Of a stretch of 64,000 bases of DNA, positions 1-7,806 are shown in pieces (the stretch's first letter is position 1; every line of letters starts with the position of its first letter). Below the pieces are notes generated by a model. The model saw nothing but the letters and a program-made list of their open reading frames with translations, made no database searches and was not told the origin of the DNA. This DNA comes from Cohnella cholangitidis (GTDB taxonomy: Bacteria; Bacillota; Bacilli; Paenibacillales; Paenibacillaceae), in the NCBI RefSeq assembly GCF_014107495.1, contig NZ_CP041969.1, positions 124,001-188,000 on the forward strand. Direction: 5' to 3'. The position numbers were made by a program, and so were the translations under genes.

Positions 1-311
1 AATATTTTTCCATCCTTGATCAGAACTCTTCCTCTGCTGTCTATAAAATCGCGCATTTTTTTACTTTTCATTTGTAAATAGGCGATTCCCAAAGAGACGA
101 GCGCCCAAACCGAAATGGCAATTACGCCTAAGTACCAGTTTCGATCTGTATCCAAAGAAATGTAGCCAATCAAATTCCCGATCGTAATCCCCGTAATGTA
201 TTCGAACATGGACATCTGCGATACTTGCCTCTTACCTAACACTTTCGTGAAAAGAAATAAAGCGATGACCGCCATTAACGTACGATAAACAATTTCGATC
301 CAGGTCGGCAC
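1..311 (-). CDS. DUF421 (YetF-like) membrane protein, C-terminus outside window
   Basis: The reverse strand encodes an open frame of 103 residues that runs off the left edge. It begins at a GTG at 311, nine bases after an AGGAGG at 321-326. Hydrophobic segments fall near residues 8-24, 37-52 and 61-80, followed by a polar stretch with RDFIDSRGRVLIKDGKI. This is the layout of the DUF421/YetF family, with N-terminal helices and a cytoplasmic C-terminal domain. The molecular role of the family is not well established; in some Bacilli DUF421 genes sit in spore-membrane (spoVA2mob-type) operons with DUF1657 genes. Here a DUF1657 gene is divergent to the right, which fits that association. Confidence 0.85.
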   Translation of the reverse strand, partial: MPTWIEIVYRTLMAVIALFLFTKVLGKRQVSQMSMFEYITGITIGNLIGYISLDTDRNWYLGVIAISVWALVSLGIAYLQMKSKKMRDFIDSRGRVLIKDGKI

Positions 312-469
312 TGCAGCGTTCCTCCTATTGTCAACTTTGGCATTATTCCAAAAGGTTTTGCCAAATTCGAGCTAATTATGAGCGCGGGCTTTTTCCAATT
401 TCTGAACGATGCATAAAGATTGTCCGCTCATTCCATTCTAATATTAGTCGTGGACAGGGGGTGATTTCA

Positions 470-676
470 TTGACAGTCGCATCACAAGTAAAAACATGCG
501 TCGCTTCGCTTAGAAGCGTACAAGCCAGCCTAGAGCAATTCGCTCTGGAAACTCAGAATCAAGAAGCCAAGACGCTCTTTACGAATGCCGCTACGCAAAC
601 TGGACAGATCCTTCAGCAAGTTGAAGGCAGAGTCCAACAACTAGAGAACGAGGAACCGCAATATAAAGGATTTTAA
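470..676 (+). CDS. DUF1657 small protein
   Basis: This 68-residue soluble protein has the DUF1657 pattern: TVASQVKTCVASLRSVQASL near the start, then a predicted helical hairpin ending in an acidic, Gln-rich tail. The frame is open from a GTG at 461, but I prefer the TTG at 470: it gives the family's usual N-terminus (M-T-V-x-S-Q-V-K) and lies six bases after a GGGGGTG ribosome binding site. DUF1657 proteins have no assigned biochemical function and often accompany DUF421 genes and the spore spoVA2mob operon. Here the gene stands alone and ends in a strong terminator. Confidence 0.8.
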   Translation: MTVASQVKTCVASLRSVQASLEQFALETQNQEAKTLFTNAATQTGQILQQVEGRVQQLENEEPQYKGF

Positions 677-694
677 TTTCAAACAGCCTATAGC

Positions 695-719
695 AAAAGC
701 CGCGCTAGGCGCGGCTTTT
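695..719 (+). terminator. Intrinsic terminator after the DUF1657 gene
   Basis: An 11-bp perfect stem (AAAAGCCGCGC / GCGCGGCTTTT) has a three-base TAG loop. The U-tract is part of the 3' arm. It lies 18 bases after the stop codon and could work in both directions. Confidence 0.9.
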
Positions 720-774
720 GAACAAACCCTATTTAATTGTCGGTATTCGCACGTATTCCTAGAGAAGCTTTCCG

Positions 775-918
775 CTAGCGAGGCATAATAGGCAGCCAGC
801 ATGTAAATGTCGTTCCTTTGCCGAATTCGCTCTCTACTTCGATAACTCCGCCCAATGGACGCATCCGCCTGGGTAAAGGGCTGGAACAGCTTGCCGATCT
901 GAACCTAAATGTGCGTGA
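775..918 (-). pseudogene. Remnant of a sensor histidine kinase ATPase domain
   Basis: Read on the reverse strand, this gap holds two in-order but disconnected pieces of a HATPase_c domain. IGKLFQPFTQADAS (about 905-864) matches the F box. A second piece in another frame, GGVIEVESEFGKGTTF followed by TCWLP and a stop at 775-777, matches the G2 box and C-terminus. The roughly 20-residue GGTGLGL-type segment normally between them is missing, and a TAG precedes the first piece. The fragment is therefore a decayed kinase with no possible catalytic function. I see nothing else in the 677-996 gap apart from the terminator. Confidence 0.75.
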
Positions 919-996
919 TGTCTTTGAGCTCCGTTAACATCTACTACCCCTAACCAGCTTGAGAATATTCGCTGAGTTGTTTAATCTATCGCAAGG

Positions 997-1911
997 CTAA
1001 ATGTTGCTGCTCCATGCTTCCATAAGCAACTCGGTGTTAATACCGACGGCGGCCAAAGATCCCATCGATGCGGCGGTTATCGCTTGATACAGCTCCGTGG
1101 CGGCATCTCCTGCGCTATAGACGCCCGGTACGTTCGTTTTGCCGAAGGCATCGACGATAACGGTCCCCGCTTCCGTAACCTTGCAGCCTAAATCTTGTGG
1201 CAAGTTGGAGCCGGCAATTAGCTTAGGCGCAAAGAAAATTCCGCTGCAAGGCAGGAGATTGCCGTCTTCCAGTACGACTCGCTCTACCATGCCTTCGTTA
1301 GACTCGATGCGCTCGATCGGCGAGTCGTAGATAAGTACGTTATGTTGCTTCAGTTCCTCGCGTTGCTCATCCGTCAATTCATCAGGTCCATTGCTGCAAA
1401 GAATATATCGGCTCGTCCAGCCGGATATCATTTTGGCCATGTGCAGCCCCCTCGCGCCTTTGACGATCAAGACGAGCGGCTGATCCCTTAATTCCCAGCC
1501 ATCGCAATAAGGGCACACGAAAGCGCTTTTGCCGTAAACTTCCGCCAATCCGTTAATGTCCAGCGGGACATCCTTCATTCCAACGGCAAATAACAGTTTC
1601 TTGCATCGATAGGACGATCCTTGCGCTGTCGTGAGTTGAAAATCCCCGTCGGCCCCCGTGATCTTCACGGCCGAATCTTCCACGATTCGAACGGAAGGGT
1701 ATTCGCTGATCTGCTCTCTCGCGACTTTCCTGAATTCGCTTGGAGGAGTCCCGTCTCTCGTAAGAAAACCATGGGTTTCCCGAGTAACTCGATTACGAGG
1801 TTTCCCCTCGTCGATCAAGACCACGCTTTTCCTCGCCCTTCCCAGCACAAGAGCCGCATTCATCCCTGCCGGTCCGCCTCCTATGATCCCTACATCGGTA
1901 AGTTGTTCCAT
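997..1911 (-). CDS. Thioredoxin-reductase-like FAD/NAD(P) oxidoreductase
   Basis: The 304-residue flavoprotein has an N-terminal FAD-binding loop (GIIGGGPAGMNAA, residues 8-20) and a redox pair C133-P-Y-C136 followed by DGWE. A C-terminal FAD motif reads VPGVYSAGDAA. Length and motif order match the TrxB-like pyridine nucleotide-disulfide oxidoreductases; the CPYC pair, rather than CATC/CAVC, points to the stand-alone TrxB-like subgroup and not to the housekeeping reductase. The substrate disulfide is unknown. The gene lies 56 bases after an Rrf2 regulator on the same strand, so the two are probably one transcript. The start is an ATG preceded by AAGGCGG. Confidence 0.85.
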   Translation of the reverse strand: MEQLTDVGIIGGGPAGMNAALVLGRARKSVVLIDEGKPRNRVTRETHGFLTRDGTPPSEFRKVAREQISEYPSVRIVEDSAVKITGADGDFQLTTAQGSSYRCKKLLFAVGMKDVPLDINGLAEVYGKSAFVCPYCDGWELRDQPLVLIVKGARGLHMAKMISGWTSRYILCSNGPDELTDEQREELKQHNVLIYDSPIERIESNEGMVERVVLEDGNLLPCSGIFFAPKLIAGSNLPQDLGCKVTEAGTVIVDAFGKTNVPGVYSAGDAATELYQAITAASMGSLAAVGINTELLMEAWSSNI

Positions 1912-1967
1912 AGATTAACCGCCTTTCGAATTTTTTTAATGTCATTAACAAACTTGGGATATTAATT

Positions 1968-2399
1968 CTAGTTATCCGTGTTTGCGTCACAGCTGAACGA
2001 TGCGCCGTCCAACGCGGTTTGGATCGTATGCTGCCGCAAGTAATCATGCATAAGCCTTTCGGCTCCGGTCATCACCTTATCGACCTGACATTCGTTATGG
2101 CCGGAATGCGCGCTCTTATTAAAACACTCGTACATTTGCTGCCGGCCTTCGACAACTTGGATAACTTCCAAGAACGTGATTTGATCAGCTGGTCGCGCAA
2201 GCTCATACCCGCCGCTCGCCCCGGTTACCGCGCGAACGATTCCATCCTGCCGAAGCTTAGACATGATCTTGGACAAATAGCTTTCGGATACGCCGAGCCA
2301 TACGGATAGCTCCTTGATCCCAACGTTCTGCCCGCGTTCCGCACGGGCTAAACGAAGCAACGCATGCAGCGCGTAACCCGTGCTTTTGGAATATTGCAT
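1968..2399 (-). CDS. Rrf2-family transcriptional regulator
   Basis: The protein has 143 residues when started at the ATG at 2399, which gives the classic Rrf2 N-terminus MQYSKSTGYALHALLRLA. An AAGGAAGG precedes this start, so I favour it over the ATG at 2423. A winged helix spans residues 1-75 (LGVSESYLSKIMSKL is the recognition region). Three cysteines lie in the C-terminal half (YECFN, NECQV and SFSCD), consistent with Fe-S or thiol sensing as in IscR, NsrR or CymR. It probably controls itself and the downstream flavoprotein through the dyad at 2431-2457. Confidence 0.85.
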   Translation of the reverse strand: MQYSKSTGYALHALLRLARAERGQNVGIKELSVWLGVSESYLSKIMSKLRQDGIVRAVTGASGGYELARPADQITFLEVIQVVEGRQQMYECFNKSAHSGHNECQVDKVMTGAERLMHDYLRQHTIQTALDGASFSCDANTDN

Positions 2400-2430
2400 A
2401 GGCAATACCTTCCTTCCACTCATATTAATC

Positions 2431-2480
2431 TATTATGGATCTCTAATGTCCATAATAACGAATAGTATTCTTGAATTCAA
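2431..2480 (-). promoter_or_regulatory. Promoter with Rrf2-type operator
   Basis: On the reverse strand a -35 TTGAAT (2475-2480) and a -10 TATTAT (2452-2457) are separated by 17 bases. A perfect inverted repeat, TATTATGGA (2431-2439) and TCCATAATA (2449-2457) with a nine-base spacer, covers the -10 and the start point. Its position 32 bases before the Rrf2 start codon suggests autoregulation. Confidence 0.65.
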
Positions 2481-2494
2481 CTGCCTATACATAA

Positions 2495-2516
2495 AAACAC
2501 CCCTCTTGGGGTGTTT
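2495..2516 (-). terminator. Intrinsic terminator
   Basis: A nine-bp stem (AAACACCCC / GGGGTGTTT) has a TCTT loop. It lies just beyond the stop of the gene ending at 2527 and could also stop transcription from the opposite side. Confidence 0.75.
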
Positions 2517-2526
2517 CATACTGTCT

Positions 2527-3075
2527 TCAAGCATGCTGTTGGCGTAGCAGATTCATCATGCGAGTGACTGCCTTTTCTGCTGACTTTTGTTTGATGAGAC
2601 CTTCCTTAGCGGATGCGTAAAGATGAATTTCGGTTGAATGCGAATCTACAGGGATGAATTCCAGACCGATAATCGTTGGATTCATGTTTCCGAATCCGCT
2701 CCCGATTAGAGCTGATAATAGAGGATTATCGGAATGATCCGAGGCGTCTATCATTTTCCCCATACGCGACAAAAGCTGATAAGCATGTTGGATTGCCGTC
2801 TTTGCGTCGCGTTCATATAACAGGGTACTCTTGTAATCGATTGTTCGAAGCTTTTTCGCAGCCCACTCTGCCCCCAGTCTTCCGGCTAGAGAAGCACCAA
2901 TTGAGTTTCCGGTAAATACGCTGCCGATTCTGGAAGAAGCAGCACCAATCTTGCCGAGTTGTTTCTCTAGAATATGATTTGTCGCATCTTCATTCGGATT
3001 GTTCATGAGATTATCCCACCTGTCCAATGCTTTCTCATCAGACTGTATCCTGTTAACGAAATGGTTGTCAATCAT
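2527..3075 (-). CDS. Hypothetical protein, 182 aa
   Basis: I do not recognise this family. The protein is soluble and mixed in structure. It has a Gly/Ala/Ser-rich middle (residues about 42-72, including GKIGAASSRIGSVFTGNSIG), a helical part, then a beta-rich C-terminal half with the phrase TIIGLEFIPVDSHSTEIHLY. No signal peptide or membrane helix is clear, although the Gly-rich part is mildly hydrophobic. It follows the broken epimerase by three bases on the same strand, so the two were probably co-transcribed. A terminator follows it. Confidence 0.6.
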   Translation of the reverse strand: MIDNHFVNRIQSDEKALDRWDNLMNNPNEDATNHILEKQLGKIGAASSRIGSVFTGNSIGASLAGRLGAEWAAKKLRTIDYKSTLLYERDAKTAIQHAYQLLSRMGKMIDASDHSDNPLLSALIGSGFGNMNPTIIGLEFIPVDSHSTEIHLYASAKEGLIKQKSAEKAVTRMMNLLRQQHA

Positions 3076-3078
3076 TTC

Positions 3079-3950
3079 CTAATCGGCGGGCATAGAATCA
3101 GATCCAAGCACTTGGAGAAATCCTTCCCGCCAAGAAGCGAATCGGGGGTTCCAGCCATGCAGAAGCGCTTTGTCGTTATACGCGCCTCTCTCTCCCCTTC
3201 CGCTTCCTTGTTGAACGATCGGCGCTGAAGCACCTAATGCCCTGCAAACGCTGGCAACCACTCGGTACCGGCAGCCGGTTCATTGTCGACGATGTTATAC
3301 GCTCCGGAAGGCCAGTGCAGCGCAACAATCGCAGCGCGTGCCGCATCCTCCACGTGCACGAAAGAAGCAACCCCGTCCGTTGCCGGCAATCGCCGCTCTC
3401 GCGCCAGTTCCGCCATTAATCCCTCCCTGGAATACCAAGTTCCGGCTCCGTAGAATAAGCCGTAACGAAGGATGACGTGCTCGGGGATTTCCGATACGGC
3501 GCTCTCCAACGCATGAACGCCTTCGATCGTCGTCCGCCGCGGGAGAGGCGCACTGAGATCAAGCGGACAGCTTTCCGACGCAGGCCCGTTACCTGGCTCA
3601 TATGCCCAAGCAATGCTTTGCGCAATCATTCGGCTTACGCCGGCTGCCAGCGAGGCGTCCACGAGATTACGTGTTCCTTCCTTGCGGATTTTGGCATTGT
3701 CGGCGAAGTTCCGGGTACTTAACGACGTGAGCTGATGGATCACAATATCCGGCTTAGCTTCGCGGAGAGCGGTAAAAACCGCTTCACGGTCATACGCGTC
3801 CAAACATACCGCGCTTACGCCCATGTTGCTCAGATCGACGGAGTGACTCGGATTGCGGATTAATCCGATCACGTCATGTCCAGCCCCGACTAACATAGGC
3901 ATAAGAGCTTTTCCGATAACCCCGCCTGCGCCCGCTAGTACGATCTTCAT
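3079..3950 (-). pseudogene. NAD(P)-dependent epimerase/dehydratase, frameshifted
   Basis: The first 237 residues form an extended SDR: a Rossmann loop GAGGVIGKALMPML at residues 7-20, then SIAWAYEP in place of the usual S/Y region, and ILRYGLFYGAGTWY. The frame then stops at 3234. The family's normal C-terminus (ALGASAP, later GWNPRFASWREGF) continues at once in another frame from about 3250 to 3079. Adding one G to the GGG run on the coding strand (forward CCC at 3240-3242) restores a single frame of about 290 residues. It overlaps the upstream DMT exporter gene by four bases. The break is either a sequencing error in a homopolymer or a recent mutation. Confidence 0.8.
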
Positions 3951-4882
3951 CCGGCTTTGACCTCCAACGCGCGATTGCCGATTCTTTTTCTTTTCCGGGA
4001 CGTTACCCCGAGCACTCCTCCAACGATGAGCAAAGCACCTACGATATGATAACCCTCTAATCTTTCATGCAAGAATAGCACGCCTGCCGCAATTGATACG
4101 AAGGTTCCGAGATTTACGAACATGCTCATTTTGAAAGCTTCCATCTTGGACAACAAATAATTGGACAACAACGAAGAAACAAGAGACGACATTATTCCGA
4201 TATATAATAGAGGTAAAATAAAATCGAGTTCCGTCAACGGCTCCCATAATCTGTTCATCGTTCCCTCGTACGAATGTTTGCCGATCGCCAGAGCATTGAA
4301 CACTAGGCACCCGACCAACATCATGACGAAGCTCATTTGAATCGAAGTGTATCCTTCTTTGAACCGGCGGACGTAGACGCCATACAGCGATAGAGAAACG
4401 GTCGAGACCAGCAACAAAACCACCCCGACAATACTCGTATCGTGCACGGATGCCCCGCTTTGAGCCATGATGTAGATAACCCCGCCAACCGAACACATGA
4501 CGGACAGCTTCTGTGTCCAAGTCGCTCTTTCCTTGAGCAGAAGCGAAGCCAAAAATAGCGTAAAAATCGGTCCGGTCGCTTGGAAAATTCCCGCCTCCGA
4601 TGAACTCATCAGGTCAAGTCCATAGACTTGAAATCCGAAAAACAGGGTCGGATACAATAATCCAATCGGCAATAAACGCCACCACTTCCGTCCTTGCCAA
4701 TCTATCTTAATCCACCCTGCCCAGGCAGCGACTCCCATGACGAGGAATGACAACGTAAATCGGTATGCAAGCGTATCGATCGGATCCGCGAATTGCAAGG
4801 CAATCTTCGTAAACAAAAAAGAAAAGCCGATAATTATCGCGTATAATAGAGCAAGCAAATAAATGCTCCGTTGTTTCGTCAT
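3947..4882 (-). CDS. EamA/DMT-family transporter
   Basis: The 311-residue protein has about ten hydrophobic helices arranged as two EamA repeats, each ending in a short basic loop, plus a basic C-terminal tail (TSRKRKRIGNRA). EamA proteins usually export small metabolites or amino acids from the cell; the substrate cannot be read from sequence. It is divergent from a MocR-type regulator, an arrangement often seen when the regulator controls the transporter. It overlaps the following epimerase frame by four bases, indicating translational coupling. An AGAGGGGGG ribosome binding site precedes the ATG. Confidence 0.85.
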   Translation of the reverse strand: MTKQRSIYLLALLYAIIIGFSFLFTKIALQFADPIDTLAYRFTLSFLVMGVAAWAGWIKIDWQGRKWWRLLPIGLLYPTLFFGFQVYGLDLMSSSEAGIFQATGPIFTLFLASLLLKERATWTQKLSVMCSVGGVIYIMAQSGASVHDTSIVGVVLLLVSTVSLSLYGVYVRRFKEGYTSIQMSFVMMLVGCLVFNALAIGKHSYEGTMNRLWEPLTELDFILPLLYIGIMSSLVSSLLSNYLLSKMEAFKMSMFVNLGTFVSIAAGVLFLHERLEGYHIVGALLIVGGVLGVTSRKRKRIGNRALEVKAG

Positions 4883-4975
4883 TCCCGTTCCCCCCTCTGT
4901 TCATGCTTTTAACCGGCCGGCTATAAGATCAAGCATAGGGGGTGCATCGTGCGGATTCAATCTAAGTTTTTACCA

Positions 4976-4991
4976 ACTGTACCGGTACAGT
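4976..4991. promoter_or_regulatory. 16-bp palindrome, probable MocR operator
   Basis: ACTGTACCGGTACAGT is a perfect palindrome in the gap between the DMT gene and the MocR gene. It would fall inside the coding region if the regulator began at the GTG at 4949, so it supports the ATG at 5009. MocR-type regulators usually bind dyads close to their own start. Confidence 0.6.
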
Positions 4992-5008
4992 CGAAGAGGG
5001 TGAAAAAG

Positions 5009-6355
5009 ATGGAATTGAGAAAATACTCCGAAGTCATGAACGAGATCGAATCCCGGATCATAGACGGCACGTTTCGCGGGGGCCAGAAACTGCCTTCCAT
5101 TCGCGAGTTGTCCAACCGATACGCATGCAGCAAGAGCACCGTGATTCGTGCTTATACGGAGCTGGAAAAACGCCATCTCGTCTATACCGTTCCGCAGAGC
5201 GGGTATTACGCGGTATTGATGAAACCCGATCCGGAACACGACCCGAATCGAACGGTGTTGGATTTCTCGTCGGCATCTCCCGATCCGAAGCTGTTTCCTT
5301 ACTTGGATTTTCAACATTGCCTCAATAAGGCGATAGATATGTACAGAAACGATCTATTCAATTACGGAACGCCGCAAGGACTTCCCTCGTTGCTGCATGT
5401 TCTAAGAAAACATTTGACCGATCATCAAGTGTTTGCCCGCACCGATCAGCTGATGATTACGACAGGCGTGCAGCAGGCGTTAGCGATTCTATCCACGATG
5501 CCGTTCCCGAGCGGCAAACATACCGTCCTACTGGAACAGCCATGTTATCATCTGTTGATCCGGCTATTGGAGACGCAAGGCGTTCCGGTTCAAGGCATAA
5601 CAAGAACGGAACACGGAATCGACCTGAACCAATTGGAACATTTGTTTCGTACCGGGGAAATCAAAATGTTCTACACGATACCCCGATTTCACAATCCGCT
5701 CGGCACCTCCTACTCGGAAAACACCAAGAAAGCCATCGCCGAATTGGCAAAGCGTTACAATGTATACGTCGTGGAAGACGATTATTTGGCCGATGTGGAA
5801 ACCGACGCCAAATCGGACCCGATCTATTCGTATGCTCCCTCGCACGTCGTTTACTTGAAAAGCTTCTCCAAAATTTTATTTCCCGGTCTACGGCTCGGCG
5901 GGGTAGTCCTTCCTCCCGCGCTTTTCGAAACATTCAGTTTGTATAAGCAGCTAGCCGATATCGATAGTTCGATTTTGTCGCAAGCCGCTCTGGAGATCTA
6001 CATCCAGAGCGGGATGTTCGAGAGGCGCAGACATAAGATCGTGTCTACCTATCGCGATAGAATGCTTCTTCTGAACCGGGCGCTTAACGTCTTTAACGAC
6101 ACGGAATCCGTCCATCATGCACCCGATTGCACCGGAGTGCATACGCACATCGTTTTACCTGAACGTCTGCATATCCCTACCTTGCTTAAACGATTGAATC
6201 AAAAGAAGATTATCCTGAAAAATATCGATCATAGCTTTATTGCTACTTTTGACAAGCTGCCGATTCTAAAGCTCAGCATTACAAGAGTCGAGGAGGATCA
6301 GATAGAAGAAGGCATTCGGATTCTGTTCGAGGAAATTAAAAGAATGCACCGATAG
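5009..6355 (+). CDS. MocR-type GntR/aminotransferase transcriptional regulator
   Basis: The protein has 448 residues from the ATG at 5009, preceded by GAGGGTGA. A GntR winged helix comes first (residues 1-70, with GQKLPSIRELSNRYACSKST). A fold-type I aminotransferase domain follows (about 85-445) with IPRFHNPLGTSYS, VVEDDYLAD and the PLP-lysine loop LKSFSKILFPGLRLGG. Family members use PLP or a metabolite as effector, and typical targets are vitamin B6, GABA or transport genes. The divergent DMT gene is the likely target. The frame is open further upstream to a GTG at 4949, but that start would place the palindromic operator inside the gene. Confidence 0.88.
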   Translation: MELRKYSEVMNEIESRIIDGTFRGGQKLPSIRELSNRYACSKSTVIRAYTELEKRHLVYTVPQSGYYAVLMKPDPEHDPNRTVLDFSSASPDPKLFPYLDFQHCLNKAIDMYRNDLFNYGTPQGLPSLLHVLRKHLTDHQVFARTDQLMITTGVQQALAILSTMPFPSGKHTVLLEQPCYHLLIRLLETQGVPVQGITRTEHGIDLNQLEHLFRTGEIKMFYTIPRFHNPLGTSYSENTKKAIAELAKRYNVYVVEDDYLADVETDAKSDPIYSYAPSHVVYLKSFSKILFPGLRLGGVVLPPALFETFSLYKQLADIDSSILSQAALEIYIQSGMFERRRHKIVSTYRDRMLLLNRALNVFNDTESVHHAPDCTGVHTHIVLPERLHIPTLLKRLNQKKIILKNIDHSFIATFDKLPILKLSITRVEEDQIEEGIRILFEEIKRMHR

Positions 6356-6370
6356 GTTGGAGACGACGAC

Positions 6371-6397
6371 AAAACAAAACCCGCGATCGCCGCGGGT
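6371..6397 (-). terminator. Intrinsic terminator for the MFS gene
   Basis: The stem ACCCGCG (6379-6385) / CGCGGGT (6391-6397) is followed on the reverse strand by a TTTTGTTTT run (6371-6378). It lies about 30 bases past the stop of the MFS gene. Confidence 0.75.
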
Positions 6398-6424
6398 CGA
6401 AGAAGAACAGCAACTACGCCCTTT

Positions 6425-7780
6425 CTAGAAGTCGCTATCGATTGAACTTTGATTGCCCAATCGCGCTTTTTCCTTACTTTGCGCGCTGCGTTGGCTGAAG
6501 CGAGACCAGATCACGACCGGGATAAGCAACAAGGACAAAATGCCCCCTGAAAGGGAGAGCGTAGCGAAGCTGGAATTCGCCATCACCATCCCGGATAACG
6601 CGCCTCCCGAAGCTCCGCTCAAAGCGATCAAAACGTCAACGGTTCCTTGCGTTTTGGCCCGGCTGCTTGCAGGCGTTGCATCCACGATAAGCGCCGTTCC
6701 GCTAATTAATCCAAAATTCCAACCTAATCCGAGCAACGCCAAGGCTGCGATGAGCAACGGCATAGAATCCGCGGGAGCAAAGGCGGCCAGAAGCCCCGCG
6801 CAAAGCAAAGTGACGCCGGAAGCATAGGACATAACCGTACGTCCGTATTTATCGACAAGTATACCGGTTAAGATGGAAGGCAAGAACATCGCGGCGACAT
6901 GGATGCCGATGACTAGACCCACCGCGCCCAAACCGTGTCCGTGATGCTTCATGTGGACCGGCGTCATCGTCATGATCGCGACCATTACGATTTGGGTCAA
7001 GATCATGACGGCCGCGCCGACTGCGATTTTTCGGTGATTGGTTACCGAAGCCTGCTCTACTCCTTTCGCGTTTTGAATGGCATTCTGTGCCCGGGCTATC
7101 GCCGTAGCCACGATAAATGGATCCGGGCGCAAGAAAACGAAAAGCACCGAACCCGCAAGCAAGTAAGCCGCAGCGCCTAAAAGGAACGGGCCCGCCAAAG
7201 GAGGAACACCGATAGATACGGCGAAACGTCCCATCACGTCAACCAGGTTAGGCCCCGCAACGGCACCGAAGGTAGTCGACATAAGCGTAATGCTAATGGC
7301 TCTCGCCCGCTCGGTCGGTTTTGCCAAATCCGTACCCGCATAACGCGCCTGCAAATTGGTAGCGGTGCCGGCTCCATAAATCAATAGCGATACGAAGAGC
7401 AGCGGAATCAGATCGTACACTGCGGCAAGCACGACTCCGATAGCTCCGATCCCCCCGGCTAACGTACCGGCCGCCAATCCTATCCGACGCCCGTAACGTT
7501 GGGAAAGGCGACCTACAATTAGAGCGGCAGCCGCAGAACCAAGCGTAAGAAGCGCCGCGGGAATCCCGGCATAGCTTTCCGTACCCAACATATCTTGAGC
7601 AAGGAGCGCTCCGACGGTGACGCCTGCGGCAAGACCCGCGCCGCCGAATAGCTGCGAAATCACGACGATAACCAATGTCCGTTGATGGAGCTCGCGTTGT
7701 TTTTCAGGAAAATCAACGTATTTCTGCAACGTATTCTTTTTGCCTGTCTTAACATCGATATCCGACATAACCTGTCCCAC
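6425..7780 (-). CDS. MFS transporter
   Basis: The 451-residue protein has 12 predicted membrane helices and a hydrophilic N-terminus. The MFS motif A loop between helices 2 and 3 reads GRLSQRYGRRIGLA, and a weaker repeat, GILVDKYGRTVM, occurs in the second half. The substrate is unknown. The gene follows the ArsR-rhodanese regulator by 26 bases and is probably controlled by it. This pairing of a rhodanese-fused ArsR protein with an MFS exporter suggests export of an arsenic-, antimony- or sulfur-related compound, but that is inference. Confidence 0.85.
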   Translation of the reverse strand: MGQVMSDIDVKTGKKNTLQKYVDFPEKQRELHQRTLVIVVISQLFGGAGLAAGVTVGALLAQDMLGTESYAGIPAALLTLGSAAAALIVGRLSQRYGRRIGLAAGTLAGGIGAIGVVLAAVYDLIPLLFVSLLIYGAGTATNLQARYAGTDLAKPTERARAISITLMSTTFGAVAGPNLVDVMGRFAVSIGVPPLAGPFLLGAAAYLLAGSVLFVFLRPDPFIVATAIARAQNAIQNAKGVEQASVTNHRKIAVGAAVMILTQIVMVAIMTMTPVHMKHHGHGLGAVGLVIGIHVAAMFLPSILTGILVDKYGRTVMSYASGVTLLCAGLLAAFAPADSMPLLIAALALLGLGWNFGLISGTALIVDATPASSRAKTQGTVDVLIALSGASGGALSGMVMANSSFATLSLSGGILSLLLIPVVIWSRFSQRSAQSKEKARLGNQSSIDSDF

Positions 7781-7806
7781 CCTTTCGTTTTGCCATGAAC
7801 ATGACC

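Noticed and set aside
860..936. A + strand peptide reading RLGKGLEQLADLNLNVRDV up to a stop
   Set aside because: It is the antisense of the histidine kinase F-box fragment (KLFQPFTQADAS) and has no start or ribosome binding site.
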